Positions 1 through 6,130 of a stretch of DNA of 6,130 bases are shown here, one piece after another. Positions within the stretch are counted from its first letter, which is position 1, and every line of letters begins with the position of its first letter. The stretch is from Prevotella sp. UBA6387 (lineage in GTDB: Bacteria; Bacteroidota; Bacteroidia; Bacteroidales; Bacteroidaceae), in assembly GCA_002437565.1 (NCBI GenBank), contig DJQL01000130.1, forward strand, positions 1-6,130, read 5' to 3'. The notes beneath the pieces are model-generated. The model saw nothing but the letters and a program-made list of their open reading frames with translations. It had not been told where the DNA came from and ran no database searches. A program made the translations under genes and the position numbers.

Positions 1-52
1 TCAAGAACTTGAACACGCAGTCGTATATCGGATTGGCAACGGAGTATATCAT
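1..52 (-). CDS. Rpn-like PD-(D/E)XK nuclease/transposase, N-terminal fragment (cut by window edge)
   Basis: An ATG at 52-50 opens a minus-strand frame that runs out of the window after 17 codons, reading MIYSVANPIYDCVFKFL. The NPIYDCVFKFL stretch resembles the N-terminal motif of Bacteroidota Rpn-family proteins (recombination-promoting nuclease/putative transposase, PDDEXK_2 type), where an N-P-x-x-D-x-x-F-K signature comes just after the start. The first base of the next codon is A, compatible with the Met often following in this family. An in-frame TAG at 82-80 means no upstream start except within nine codons that lack ATG, so 52 is the best start. No Shine-Dalgarno and no clear TAnnTTTG promoter is visible upstream. 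The catalytic residues lie outside the window, so the call rests on a short motif. It is a family-level inference, strengthened by a probable relative at the right edge. Confidence 0.55.
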   Translation of the reverse strand, partial: MIYSVANPIYDCVFKFL

Positions 53-126
53 AATAATGTGGATTTTATCTCGATGTCGCTAAGTTAGTGCTTTTTCCCA
101 ATTTCTCCAAGCCTTTTGCCAAAAAT

Positions 127-167
127 GCTCAATTTATTTTTCAATGGCATCTGTCAATAAATTGAGC
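127..167. repeat. 12-bp perfect inverted repeat, AT-rich
   Basis: GCTCAATTTATT at 127-138 is matched by its exact reverse complement at 156-167, separated by 17 bases. It lies about 75 bases upstream of the left-hand Rpn-like start and beyond the susD terminator hairpin in the direction of transcription. It could be a second, weaker terminator, a 5' leader hairpin of the Rpn-like gene, or a protein-binding palindrome. No T-tract directly follows either arm, so a classical intrinsic terminator is not well supported. The pairing is seen directly; the role is unknown. Confidence 0.5.
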
Positions 168-247
168 CAAAATTCGAAAATGACAAGACAATAAGAATTC
201 GGCTTTTTATCCTACCAGAAACATAAAATTAAATGGTCATTCACGAA

Positions 248-280
248 GAAACCGGTTCCATACGAAGTGGAACCGGTTTC
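248..280 (-). terminator. Probable intrinsic terminator of the susCD operon
   Basis: A perfect 13-bp stem (GAAACCGGTTCCA at 248-260 against its reverse complement at 268-280) with a 7-base loop begins 36 bases after the susD stop codon. The GC-rich core and the AAA/TTT at the stem base are typical of Bacteroidota terminators. Only a weak T-rich stretch follows on the minus strand. The symmetric structure could work in either direction, but only minus-strand genes flank it. Confidence 0.65.
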
Positions 281-316
281 ATTATGTGACTTTACTAATT
301 GCTCGCGGCAAAAAAG

Positions 317-2344
317 TTACTCAACGTCCTTAGGACCCTGACCAGCAATCATCGGCCAACCTGGATTCTGATAAACATTAGACGTGGAGAGGTCGGTCTG
401 GTCGCCTGAGGCTGTCTGGCGGAACGTGCTCTGCGGCAACGGTGACAGATAGTGAGCCGGAGTGAAGTGATAACCGTTGAATACTGAGTTGTTCACACTC
501 GAAATTTGGTATGGGTGGATGTAGTCGCCACTGATACTGCGGTCGCTCATGTTTCCCTTGCCATCGGCGACGCTCACCTTCACAAGGTTTGTAGTGCCGT
601 CGAGCCATGCGCCTTCATACACGGTGCCCCAGTACTTCATGCCTTCAATCTGGTAGCCGTTCACCTGATCGCAAGCGCGCCAACGCTTCAGATCGGCCCA
701 ACGCATGCCTTCGCCGATGAACTCGTCGCGACGCTCGCGGCGGATATTATAGGTGGTGGCATCGACAAGCTTACCGTGAGAATAAGCTCCGAAATCCCAC
801 TTTGCTTCCTCCGTCATATTAGTGGCAGCAATGGTCTTTGTGTAATCTGGGTCTACCTTTGCGCGTGTGCGCAGCGCGCGCCAATACTTGTCGGCAGTGG
901 CATCGATGGTGTTGTTGCGCAGCCATGAAGCCTCCATGTAGTTGAGCAAAGCCTCCGTGCCACGGAACACGATGCTTCCGCTCTCACCGTAGTCGTGGTT
1001 CAAGCCCTGCTGCGAGTCGTAGTTCTTACCTTTCTTCAGAGCGAAGCCAGTCACCATGCGTGTCTCGCTGTTGCCCTTCACTGTCCATGATAGGTCGGTC
1101 GGTATAGCACCCTCGCTGGTATAGTTCTCGATAGAACCATCCTGCTTGGTGAATATCTGGATGCGCGAGTCGCGGTTCTGCAGAGTGGCCTTCACGCCCT
1201 CGTTCTCCCAATTCTTATCATAGCCTGAGCCAGCGGCATAGATAGGCAGACCGTTGCGCATGAGGAACGAGTTGACGAGGCCGCGTGTCCAACCCGTGCC
1301 GCCCCCGTTGCGCTGAAGCTGCATCTGCACGTTGTGCGTCACGTTGGCCTTCGACTTGTCGAAAGCGCGATACATTATTACCTCGCTGTAACCGCTCATG
1401 TCCTTGTCGCAGAACATGGTGTAATAAGGATTGAGGCTGTTGAGACTTGCGTCCTGACCCTCTGCTGCATCGGTGTTCTGCACGAGATTGTCAACGAGCT
1501 TGTCGCCCAGCTCCTTCGACGACTTCATGGCCTCCTCAAGGAAGTGGTTGATTGAAGAGTCTATGTCAAAGCCCTGAACGTCCTCTGCCTTGCCTGGCCA
1601 ACCTGAACCACCGGGAACGAAAGCTGTACCCTTGTGATATTTCTCCCATGTGCCCTCAAAGAGAGCCACACGTGAGCGGAGCAAGAGCGCGGCATCACGA
1701 GATATGCGGTTCTTGCCGCCTGGGGTTGACGATCCGAGATAATCGAGAGCCTTGTCGAGGTCGTCGAGAATGAACTGTGCCACCTTGTTGCGTGGCTCAC
1801 GCTTCGAGGCTGCGAGCAGCTCGTCGTAGTTATCGTTGAGCACGCTCTCGAAAATCGGGCAGTCGCCGATGTTCTGGAGCTTGTCAAAGTAAGCGTAAGC
1901 ACGAAGGAAGTAGCCCTCACCGATATAGTGGCGAATGTTGGCATCGGAACCAGAGATTTGCTTTGCCTCATACTTAGGCAACACCTGTGCGAGGAAGTAG
2001 TTGCAATCGCGAATCTGGTAGAAGTTCCAAGCCGCGCCACGTGAGCTGGCCGACGTTGTAGAACCTACCTGCCACTCACCCGGGGCCCAACGGCTCGAAT
2101 AGTCTACGGCGGCCTGGTTGTCGGTGGCATTGTCGGAAGCGAACGTGCTCAATCCATAGCTGCCCTGTGGTATTGACGAGAAGAATCCGTAGAGATTAAC
2201 CGTGTAAGCAGCCAAGTCTGCCTCGCTTGTGAAAAAAGATGCCGGTGTGACATTGCTCTCCGGCTCCTTGTCGAGAAAATCGTTGCAGCTTGTCAAGCCG
2301 AGCGATGCGCTCAACAAGAGCATTGAAATATATTTAAGCTTCAT
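317..2344 (-). CDS. RagB/SusD family nutrient-uptake outer-membrane lipoprotein
   Basis: This is the surface-exposed substrate-binding partner of the SusC transporter encoded just upstream. In this family it acts as a lid over the barrel that captures ligand and closes for TonB-driven import. The 675-aa protein starts with a lipoprotein signal peptide: KLK at the N-terminus, a hydrophobic stretch, and the lipobox LTSC with Cys20 as the lipidated residue, followed by NDFLDKEPES. Family hallmarks follow: the helical TPR-like segment IGEGYFLRAYAYFDKLQNIG at about 141-160, the NIRRERRDEFIGEGMRWADL segment at about 533-552 that marks the SusD C-terminal domain, and YLSPLPQSTF (about 632-641) with a terminal NPGW (about 660-663). 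At 675 aa it is longer than the archetypal SusD of roughly 550 aa; the extra length is in the middle and C-terminal parts, which may shape the binding site. The only plausible start is 2344, 45 bases after the susC stop, so the two are co-transcribed. The ligand cannot be deduced. The family assignment is very secure. Confidence 0.96.
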   Translation of the reverse strand: MKLKYISMLLLSASLGLTSCNDFLDKEPESNVTPASFFTSEADLAAYTVNLYGFFSSIPQGSYGLSTFASDNATDNQAAVDYSSRWAPGEWQVGSTTSASSRGAAWNFYQIRDCNYFLAQVLPKYEAKQISGSDANIRHYIGEGYFLRAYAYFDKLQNIGDCPIFESVLNDNYDELLAASKREPRNKVAQFILDDLDKALDYLGSSTPGGKNRISRDAALLLRSRVALFEGTWEKYHKGTAFVPGGSGWPGKAEDVQGFDIDSSINHFLEEAMKSSKELGDKLVDNLVQNTDAAEGQDASLNSLNPYYTMFCDKDMSGYSEVIMYRAFDKSKANVTHNVQMQLQRNGGGTGWTRGLVNSFLMRNGLPIYAAGSGYDKNWENEGVKATLQNRDSRIQIFTKQDGSIENYTSEGAIPTDLSWTVKGNSETRMVTGFALKKGKNYDSQQGLNHDYGESGSIVFRGTEALLNYMEASWLRNNTIDATADKYWRALRTRAKVDPDYTKTIAATNMTEEAKWDFGAYSHGKLVDATTYNIRRERRDEFIGEGMRWADLKRWRACDQVNGYQIEGMKYWGTVYEGAWLDGTTNLVKVSVADGKGNMSDRSISGDYIHPYQISSVNNSVFNGYHFTPAHYLSPLPQSTFRQTASGDQTDLSTSNVYQNPGWPMIAGQGPKDVE

Positions 2345-2352
2345 ACTTTGTT

Positions 2353-2358
2353 TCCTTT
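2353..2358 (-). promoter_or_regulatory. SD-like ribosome binding site of the susD-family gene
   Basis: AAAGGA on the minus strand sits 8 bases before the ATG at 2344. It is noteworthy because the susC start upstream has no such motif, as is usual in Bacteroidota. It supports internal re-initiation of translation in the 45-base susC-susD gap and fixes the susD start. Confidence 0.5.
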
Positions 2359-2389
2359 CTATATGATAATCTATAAGATTGATGATGCT

Positions 2390-5300
2390 TTAGAATGTAA
2401 CACTAAGACCAAACGAGAATGTCTTCGACAGTGGGTAGGTTTTGCCTATCTCGCCGCCATAGCCCGCTCCTATGAGCTCTGGGTCGCCAGCCTCCGTGAA
2501 GTTGGTGATGGTGAAGAGGTTCTCGGCAGAAACGAAGAGGCGGAGTTTCTCAACATAGAACCTTTGAGTAATGGCTCTCGGGATAGTATAGCCAAGGGTG
2601 ATGTTCTTCAGACGACAGTAGGCGGCATTTTGCAGGTAGCGCGTCTGAGTGTATGTGTCACGACTGCCACTCCAGTTGGCACGTGGATAGTAAGCATCCT
2701 GGTTATCCTCGCGCCAGTAGTCCTCATGGAACTTGAAGCCAGTGGCCTGCCACTTGCCTGTGCCGATAGCACCCCAAAACACAGCACCTCCGGCTGCGTA
2801 GTCGCGCTTGAGCGTACCCTGGAAGAACACCTTGATGTCGAAGCCCTTCCAAGCGGCATCGAGGTTGAGACCAAAGTTGTATCGCGGCGTAGAGTTGCCG
2901 ATGATGCGCAGATCACCGTGATCTGCGAGCGTGTACTGTCCACTGTTCACCTTGCCATCGTTGTTTAGGTCGGCATACATGATGTCGCCTGCCGTCCAGC
3001 CACTGCCAAGCGAGCTCTGGTCGGCCTTGGCGAGGTGCGCGTCCATCTCTTCCTGGCTATTGGCGATTCCCACGGTGGTGTAGCCCCAGATGTCGCCGAG
3101 CTTGGCTCCGGCATAGTAGGATCCGAGGTTCTTGGATGGGTTAGGATACTTGTCTATAGTGACCTGGTTGTCGCTCAACACGAGAGAGGCACCATAGCTG
3201 AACTGGCCTATTACGTCGCGCCAACTGATTTGCAAGTCCCATCCCTTGGATGTCATGTCGAGGTTGTTCACGCGTGGCGCAGCGGCACCGAGCACATCGG
3301 GAAGCTCAGGAGCAGGACCCACCATGTCGTATGTCTTGCGCTGGAAGTAGCCAAACGACCCTGTCAAGCGGTTGTTGAACGCTCCCCAGTCGAGACCCAC
3401 TTCCCATGTTCGGCTCTTCTCCCACGTGAGCGAAGACGACACGAGCGAAGGCTGCGACGCTATGTTTGGCTTCTCACCGTTGATGAGCCAGCTGCCTGCC
3501 TGTGAAGAGAATCCTATCGTAGGGTAGAAAGGATACCAGTTGTCGGTGTTTTGGTTGCCAAGCTGGCCCCAAGAGGCGCGGAGCTTCAATGTGTTGACAT
3601 ACTTTTGGAGCGGCTCCCAGAACTTCTCCTGCGCGATGTTCCAACCTGCCGAGAACGATGGGAACACGTTCCAGCGGTTGGCGCGAAGGAAGCGTGACGA
3701 GCCGTCGTAGCGGATGTTGGCCTCGAAGAGGTAGCGTCCGGCATAGTCGTAGTTCAAACGACCGAAGAAGCCCGCTGTCGTCCATGACTGGTATTCACCG
3801 GATGCTTTAGGATTTGTTGTGGTCGTGTTGAGAGTGGGAAGACCCGACATGATGCCGTCCTTCTGTCCAGTCAAATTGCGGTAACGTAGCCACTCGCTCT
3901 GGAAACCGCCCATGACCTTGAAGTTGTGGTCACCAAATGAATGGGCATACTCGGCAAAGAGGTTAGGGTTGAAATAGTTTGACTTATAAGAATACTCGTA
4001 TACGCTCGACGTGGAGTTGGCAATGACGTATGGGTTGTTGTCACAGTCATAACCATATACTGTCTGCCAATCGCGATGGTTGAACTGTGTTATGATGCGG
4101 TAGTTGAGCTCGGCGTTTAGGGTGAGACCTTTCACAGGCGTTGCCACGAACGAGAGCTGCTGCGCTATGCGGTCGGTCTGGTTCTTGGCACGTCCGCCGT
4201 TTTGGAGCTGTGCGATGTTCGACTCCGGCACATAGTTGCCGTTAGGGTCGGTGACAGGCACGATAGGCCAATAGCGGCACATATTGTGGTAGAACACGTC
4301 GGTGCCATTGATGAGATCGGTTGGAGAATCGAAGTCAACACGTGAGAAACGCGTGTTGTAGGTCATGCGCAACCATTTGGTCAGCTGTGCAGAGATCTTG
4401 CCCGTCAACGTATAGCGCTTTTGGCTGTCATCGCCATGCCTGAGAAGACCGCCACGGTCAAGGTAGTTGGCCGACACATAATATTGTATGCGGTCGTCTC
4501 CGCCGTTGAGACTGAGAGTATGCTCCTGCGAGAAGGCGTTGCCAAACTGCTCCTTGAGCCAGTCGGTGTTGCCCAATGGCAGGTTGGGCGTGTCGTCCCA
4601 AACTTCCCAACGGTTATTGCCGTTCTTGAACATCTTCTGCATCGACGGGTCGGTCTGAGCCTTCTTAATCTGAGCGAGCTTGTCATCTGTGAACCATATA
4701 CCGGCACCTGAACCTACAGAGGCGTCGTTCATATACTTGGCCCATGTGTAGGAGTCCATCATCTCCGGCATATTGAGTGGAGAGTCGAATCGGAACGAGT
4801 TGTTGTAGTTGATAGAAGCCTTGCCCTTCTTGCCACTCTTTGTCGTAATGAGAATCACGCCGCCGGCGGCACGCGAACCATAGATAGAAGAAGCCGAAGC
4901 GTCCTTCAGCACTGAGATGTTCTCGATGTCCTGTGGGTTGAGGGCGTTCATGTCGCCTTCCATGCCATCGATGAGAACGAGCGGAGACACCGAAGAGCCA
5001 GCACCAATAGTACCTGTGCCACGGATGTTGAACGACTTCGTGGAGTTGAGCGTACCGCCACTGCTCGGTGTGGAGAAGTTCATGCCAGCCACGGCCCCCT
5101 GCAAGGCATCAACGACCGAGTTGACAGGGCGGGCTGAAAGCACCTTGGAATCTACTGTGGATACGGCACCCGTGAGGTTAACCTTCTTCTGTGTGCCGAA
5201 ACCAACGACAACGACCTCGTCCAAAGTTTTCTTGTCCTCTTCAAGCGTCACGTTCAATGGACCACCAGTCCACTTTACGGTTTTAGTGACATAGCCAATG

Positions 5301-5587
5301 TAAGAGATTTGGATTGTGGCACCTTTCTTTACCCCCCCCAGTTGGAAATTCCCATCGAGGTCAGTTACCGTGCCGAGACTTGTTCCTTCGACAACAACTG
5401 AAGCACCAACAACCCCCTCACCAGTGTCATCTTTAACAACACCCTTGCACACGCCATCCTTCTGTTGCACAGAATTCAGATGAGTAGCGTCGTTTGAGCC
5501 AGCAGCGTATGCCATTTGTCCACCACTAAACGGAGCGGCAGCCAACAATGCCATAACCATGCCAGCAGTCTTGACTTTCTTGTTCAT
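2390..5587 (-). CDS. SusC/RagA family TonB-linked outer-membrane transporter
   Basis: This is the outer-membrane import channel that, with the adjacent SusD lipoprotein, moves an oligomeric nutrient into the periplasm using TonB-ExbBD energy. I place the start at 5587, giving 1065 aa with a normal signal peptide (MNKKVKTAG, a hydrophobic core, then AYA for cleavage near residue 28). An in-frame ATG at 5644 would add 19 residues that hide the signal peptide, and it lies only about a dozen bases from the predicted transcription start. Domains in order: carboxypeptidase-regulatory-like beta-sandwich (about 46-115, with the DLDGNFQL turn); TonB-box/plug entry DEVVVVGFGTQKK (about 123-135); plug with LVLIDGMEGDMNALNPQDIE and SVLKDASASSIYGSRAAGG (about 203-243); then the barrel. 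Late in the barrel are an acidic DLNNDGKVN loop and the conserved YCRLKNITLGYTIP (from about 990). The protein ends in FSFGLSVTF, a terminal-Phe barrel-assembly signal. There is no STN domain, so it is probably not a sigma/anti-sigma-coupled transducer. A G8 run lies in codons 83-86. The substrate is unknown. Confidence 0.97.
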   Translation of the reverse strand: MNKKVKTAGMVMALLAAAPFSGGQMAYAAGSNDATHLNSVQQKDGVCKGVVKDDTGEGVVGASVVVEGTSLGTVTDLDGNFQLGGVKKGATIQISYIGYVTKTVKWTGGPLNVTLEEDKKTLDEVVVVGFGTQKKVNLTGAVSTVDSKVLSARPVNSVVDALQGAVAGMNFSTPSSGGTLNSTKSFNIRGTGTIGAGSSVSPLVLIDGMEGDMNALNPQDIENISVLKDASASSIYGSRAAGGVILITTKSGKKGKASINYNNSFRFDSPLNMPEMMDSYTWAKYMNDASVGSGAGIWFTDDKLAQIKKAQTDPSMQKMFKNGNNRWEVWDDTPNLPLGNTDWLKEQFGNAFSQEHTLSLNGGDDRIQYYVSANYLDRGGLLRHGDDSQKRYTLTGKISAQLTKWLRMTYNTRFSRVDFDSPTDLINGTDVFYHNMCRYWPIVPVTDPNGNYVPESNIAQLQNGGRAKNQTDRIAQQLSFVATPVKGLTLNAELNYRIITQFNHRDWQTVYGYDCDNNPYVIANSTSSVYEYSYKSNYFNPNLFAEYAHSFGDHNFKVMGGFQSEWLRYRNLTGQKDGIMSGLPTLNTTTTNPKASGEYQSWTTAGFFGRLNYDYAGRYLFEANIRYDGSSRFLRANRWNVFPSFSAGWNIAQEKFWEPLQKYVNTLKLRASWGQLGNQNTDNWYPFYPTIGFSSQAGSWLINGEKPNIASQPSLVSSSLTWEKSRTWEVGLDWGAFNNRLTGSFGYFQRKTYDMVGPAPELPDVLGAAAPRVNNLDMTSKGWDLQISWRDVIGQFSYGASLVLSDNQVTIDKYPNPSKNLGSYYAGAKLGDIWGYTTVGIANSQEEMDAHLAKADQSSLGSGWTAGDIMYADLNNDGKVNSGQYTLADHGDLRIIGNSTPRYNFGLNLDAAWKGFDIKVFFQGTLKRDYAAGGAVFWGAIGTGKWQATGFKFHEDYWREDNQDAYYPRANWSGSRDTYTQTRYLQNAAYCRLKNITLGYTIPRAITQRFYVEKLRLFVSAENLFTITNFTEAGDPELIGAGYGGEIGKTYPLSKTFSFGLSVTF
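5332..5339 (-). repeat. G8 homopolymer inside the SusC coding sequence
   Basis: Eight consecutive Gs on the coding strand span CTG GGG GGG GTA, encoding Leu-Gly-Gly-Val in the carboxypeptidase-regulatory-like domain. Losing one G turns the next codon into TAA at once. Gaining one leads to a TAA about 17 codons later. Runs like this can mediate slipped-strand on/off switching in other bacteria; here that is only a possibility. It is also a spot where a sequencing error would be easy, but the frame is intact as given. Confidence 0.6.
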
Positions 5588-5661
5588 AAGTAAACTGTTT
5601 TTATAGTTGTTTTTAATTTGGTTTAAGTAAATTATATTGTACAAATCGTATGTTACACATA

Positions 5662-5692
5662 CAAAGATACGGAATATTTCAATATCATTAAA
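5662..5692 (-). promoter_or_regulatory. Bacteroidota-type promoter of the susCD operon
   Basis: On the minus strand, TATCTTTG at 5669-5662 is an exact match to the Bacteroidota -7 element TAnnTTTG. TTTA at 5692-5689 is a one-mismatch -33 element (consensus TTTG) with a 19-base spacer, within the usual range. Transcription would start near 5655-5657, giving an A/T-rich leader of about 70 bases to the ATG at 5587. The match and spacing are seen directly; activity is inferred. Confidence 0.7.
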
Positions 5693-5734
5693 CCTATTAA
5701 AGGTTATTTTATTCTCACGTTAAGCATATTTAAC
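5691..5734. promoter_or_regulatory. Candidate operator region: two short inverted repeats upstream of susC promoter
   Basis: AACCT-N5-AGGTT at 5691-5705 overlaps the edge of the -33 element, and GTTAA-N6-TTAAC at 5719-5734 lies just upstream. Both are perfect but only 5 bp per arm, so chance occurrence in AT-rich DNA is quite possible. Their placement fits a site for a transcriptional regulator of the operon. No regulator gene is in the window to pair with them. Confidence 0.25.
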
Positions 5735-5771
5735 TTTACAATAACTTATGCCGACGTATATGCATGTCTCT

Positions 5772-6130
5772 TTATAAGAGATCATTTATCTCATCTTCTG
5801 GCATATTCATGGTCTTGGCAACTGTAGCTATTGGCATTCCGTTGTCGACCATTGCCTTGATCATATTCATTATTTGCTTTCTCTGCTGGGCAATCTGCGC
5901 GTCCTTCTCGTTCAGCTGCGCGTCCTTTTCGTTCAGCTGAGCGTTCTTCTCGTTCAGCTGCGCGTCCTTCTCGTTCAGCTGCGCGTCCTTTTCGTTCAGC
6001 TGCGCGGTTTTCTCGTTCAGCTGCGCATTCTTCTCGTTCAGCTGCCTTCTCTTCTCCGTGAGCTGCTCGTTGAGCTTCATGACCTGAGTGTCGCGAGCCT
6101 CAAGCACAGAGTAGAACTCGTCCTCGTCGT
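5772..6130 (-). CDS. Rpn-like PD-(D/E)XK nuclease/transposase, C-terminal part (5' end outside window)
   Basis: The minus-strand frame is open from the right edge to a TAA at 5774-5772, and DEDEFYSVLEARDTQVM is readable before the repeats. The GTG at 6107 is therefore only an internal codon, not a start. The visible part has an acidic entry (DEDEF), an alpha-helical heptad region of seven L-N-E-K-x-A-Q units (6041-5895), and a tail, MVDNGMPIATVAKTMNMPED with INDLL at the end. This tail resembles the short helix-turn-helix-like end (x-x-G-x-x-x-x-x-I-A-K-x-x-x-x-x-x-x-x-I) common in Rpn-family proteins. In that family the catalytic PD-(D/E)XK domain is N-terminal, here outside the window, so nuclease activity cannot be assessed. 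One Leu per heptad with polar alternates suggests a loose coiled coil or a long single helix, perhaps for oligomerisation. An unrelated coiled-coil protein remains possible. The gene ends 185 bases before the susC start and is probably a separate transcription unit. Confidence 0.6.
   Translation of the reverse strand, partial: DEDEFYSVLEARDTQVMKLNEQLTEKRRQLNEKNAQLNEKTAQLNEKDAQLNEKDAQLNEKNAQLNEKDAQLNEKDAQIAQQRKQIMNMIKAMVDNGMPIATVAKTMNMPEDEINDLL
5895..6041 (-). repeat. Seven tandem 21-bp in-frame repeats (LNEKxAQ heptads)
   Basis: Exactly seven contiguous 21-bp units fill this span; on the plus strand each begins CTG and ends TCGTTCAG. The variable residue x reads N, T, D, D, N, D, D in protein order. 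Counting from 5895, units 1 and 4 are identical and units 2 and 5 are identical, so a 42-bp block recurs 63 bases away. This suggests expansion by duplication of multi-unit blocks rather than single units. Degenerate units (LNEQ, LTEK) flank the N-terminal side. Confidence 0.9.

Noticed and set aside
2..88. Plus-strand frame open from the window edge to a TAG at 86-88 (28 codons), and another to a TAA at 81-83
   Set aside because: The opposite strand reads a recognisable Rpn-type N-terminus from an ATG at 52 over the same bases. The plus-strand peptides show no motif I recognise.
299..311. TTGC-N5-GCAA hairpin next to an A-run just after the susD stop
   Set aside because: The stem is only 4 bp, and the T-run precedes rather than follows it on the transcribed strand. 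The hairpin at 248-280 is much stronger.
506..928. Plus-strand 140-codon open frame
   Set aside because: It lies antisense inside the well-supported SusD gene, and its translation shows no family motifs. It is a shadow of the real codon structure.
1561..2040. Minus-strand 159-codon open frame in another frame
   Set aside because: It overlaps SusD entirely and has a Ser/Thr/Arg-rich low-complexity translation, typical of an out-of-frame read.
2348..2968. Plus-strand 206-codon open frame antisense to the SusC C-terminus
   Set aside because: The SusC barrel motifs on the other strand are unambiguous. This frame shows no domain, signal or start context.
5588..5644. N-terminal extension of SusC from the ATG at 5644
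   Set aside because: The 19 extra residues are polar and precede a complete signal peptide. The start lies almost on top of the predicted transcription start.
5766..5780. Small hairpin TCTCTT-TAT-AAGAGA overlapping the stop of the right-hand gene
   Set aside because: The stem is only 6 bp and AT-rich with no following T-tract, so it is not convincing as a terminator.
5895..6041. Regularly spaced repeats considered as a CRISPR array
   Set aside because: The units are contiguous 21-mers with no unique spacers, and they translate in frame to a heptad repeat.

Overview
The window looks like chromosomal DNA of a gut or oral Bacteroidota species, most likely close to Prevotella or Bacteroides. 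The evidence is a complete SusC/SusD outer-membrane nutrient-uptake pair, a Bacteroidota-type promoter (TAnnTTTG at -7), an A-rich leader without Shine-Dalgarno before susC, and two partial genes that resemble the Rpn-type PD-(D/E)XK nuclease/transposase family common in this phylum. The genus is inference. All four genes are on the minus strand, so the window reads right to left.

Layout in the direction of transcription. (1) 6130-5772: C-terminal end of an Rpn-like protein, open at the window edge. It carries seven in-frame copies of a 21-bp repeat that encodes a leucine heptad. (2) 5771-5588: AT-rich intergenic region with a good promoter for susC and two small inverted repeats upstream of it. 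(3) 5587-2390: SusC-family TonB-dependent transporter, 1065 aa. (4) A 45-bp gap with an SD-like AAAGGA. (5) 2344-317: SusD-family surface lipoprotein, 675 aa. (6) 316-53: intergenic region with a strong 13-bp hairpin (248-280) as the probable operon terminator, then an AT-rich 12-bp inverted repeat (127-167). (7) 52-1: first 17 codons of a second Rpn-like gene, recognised from its N-terminal motif and cut by the window edge.

How the genes work together: SusC forms the TonB-powered outer-membrane barrel and SusD the lipoprotein lid that captures the ligand at the cell surface. They are almost certainly co-transcribed. The ligand is probably a glycan or glycopeptide but cannot be named from this sequence. 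No glycoside hydrolase, peptidase, SusR/hybrid two-component regulator or ECF sigma/anti-sigma pair is in the window, and SusC lacks the N-terminal STN signalling domain of sigma-coupled transducers.

I see no clearly new biological system. The points most worth a second look are the two same-orientation Rpn-like genes bracketing the transporter operon, a G8 run in the susC coding sequence where loss of one G gives an immediate stop codon, and the nearly identical 21-bp repeats in the Rpn-like tail.
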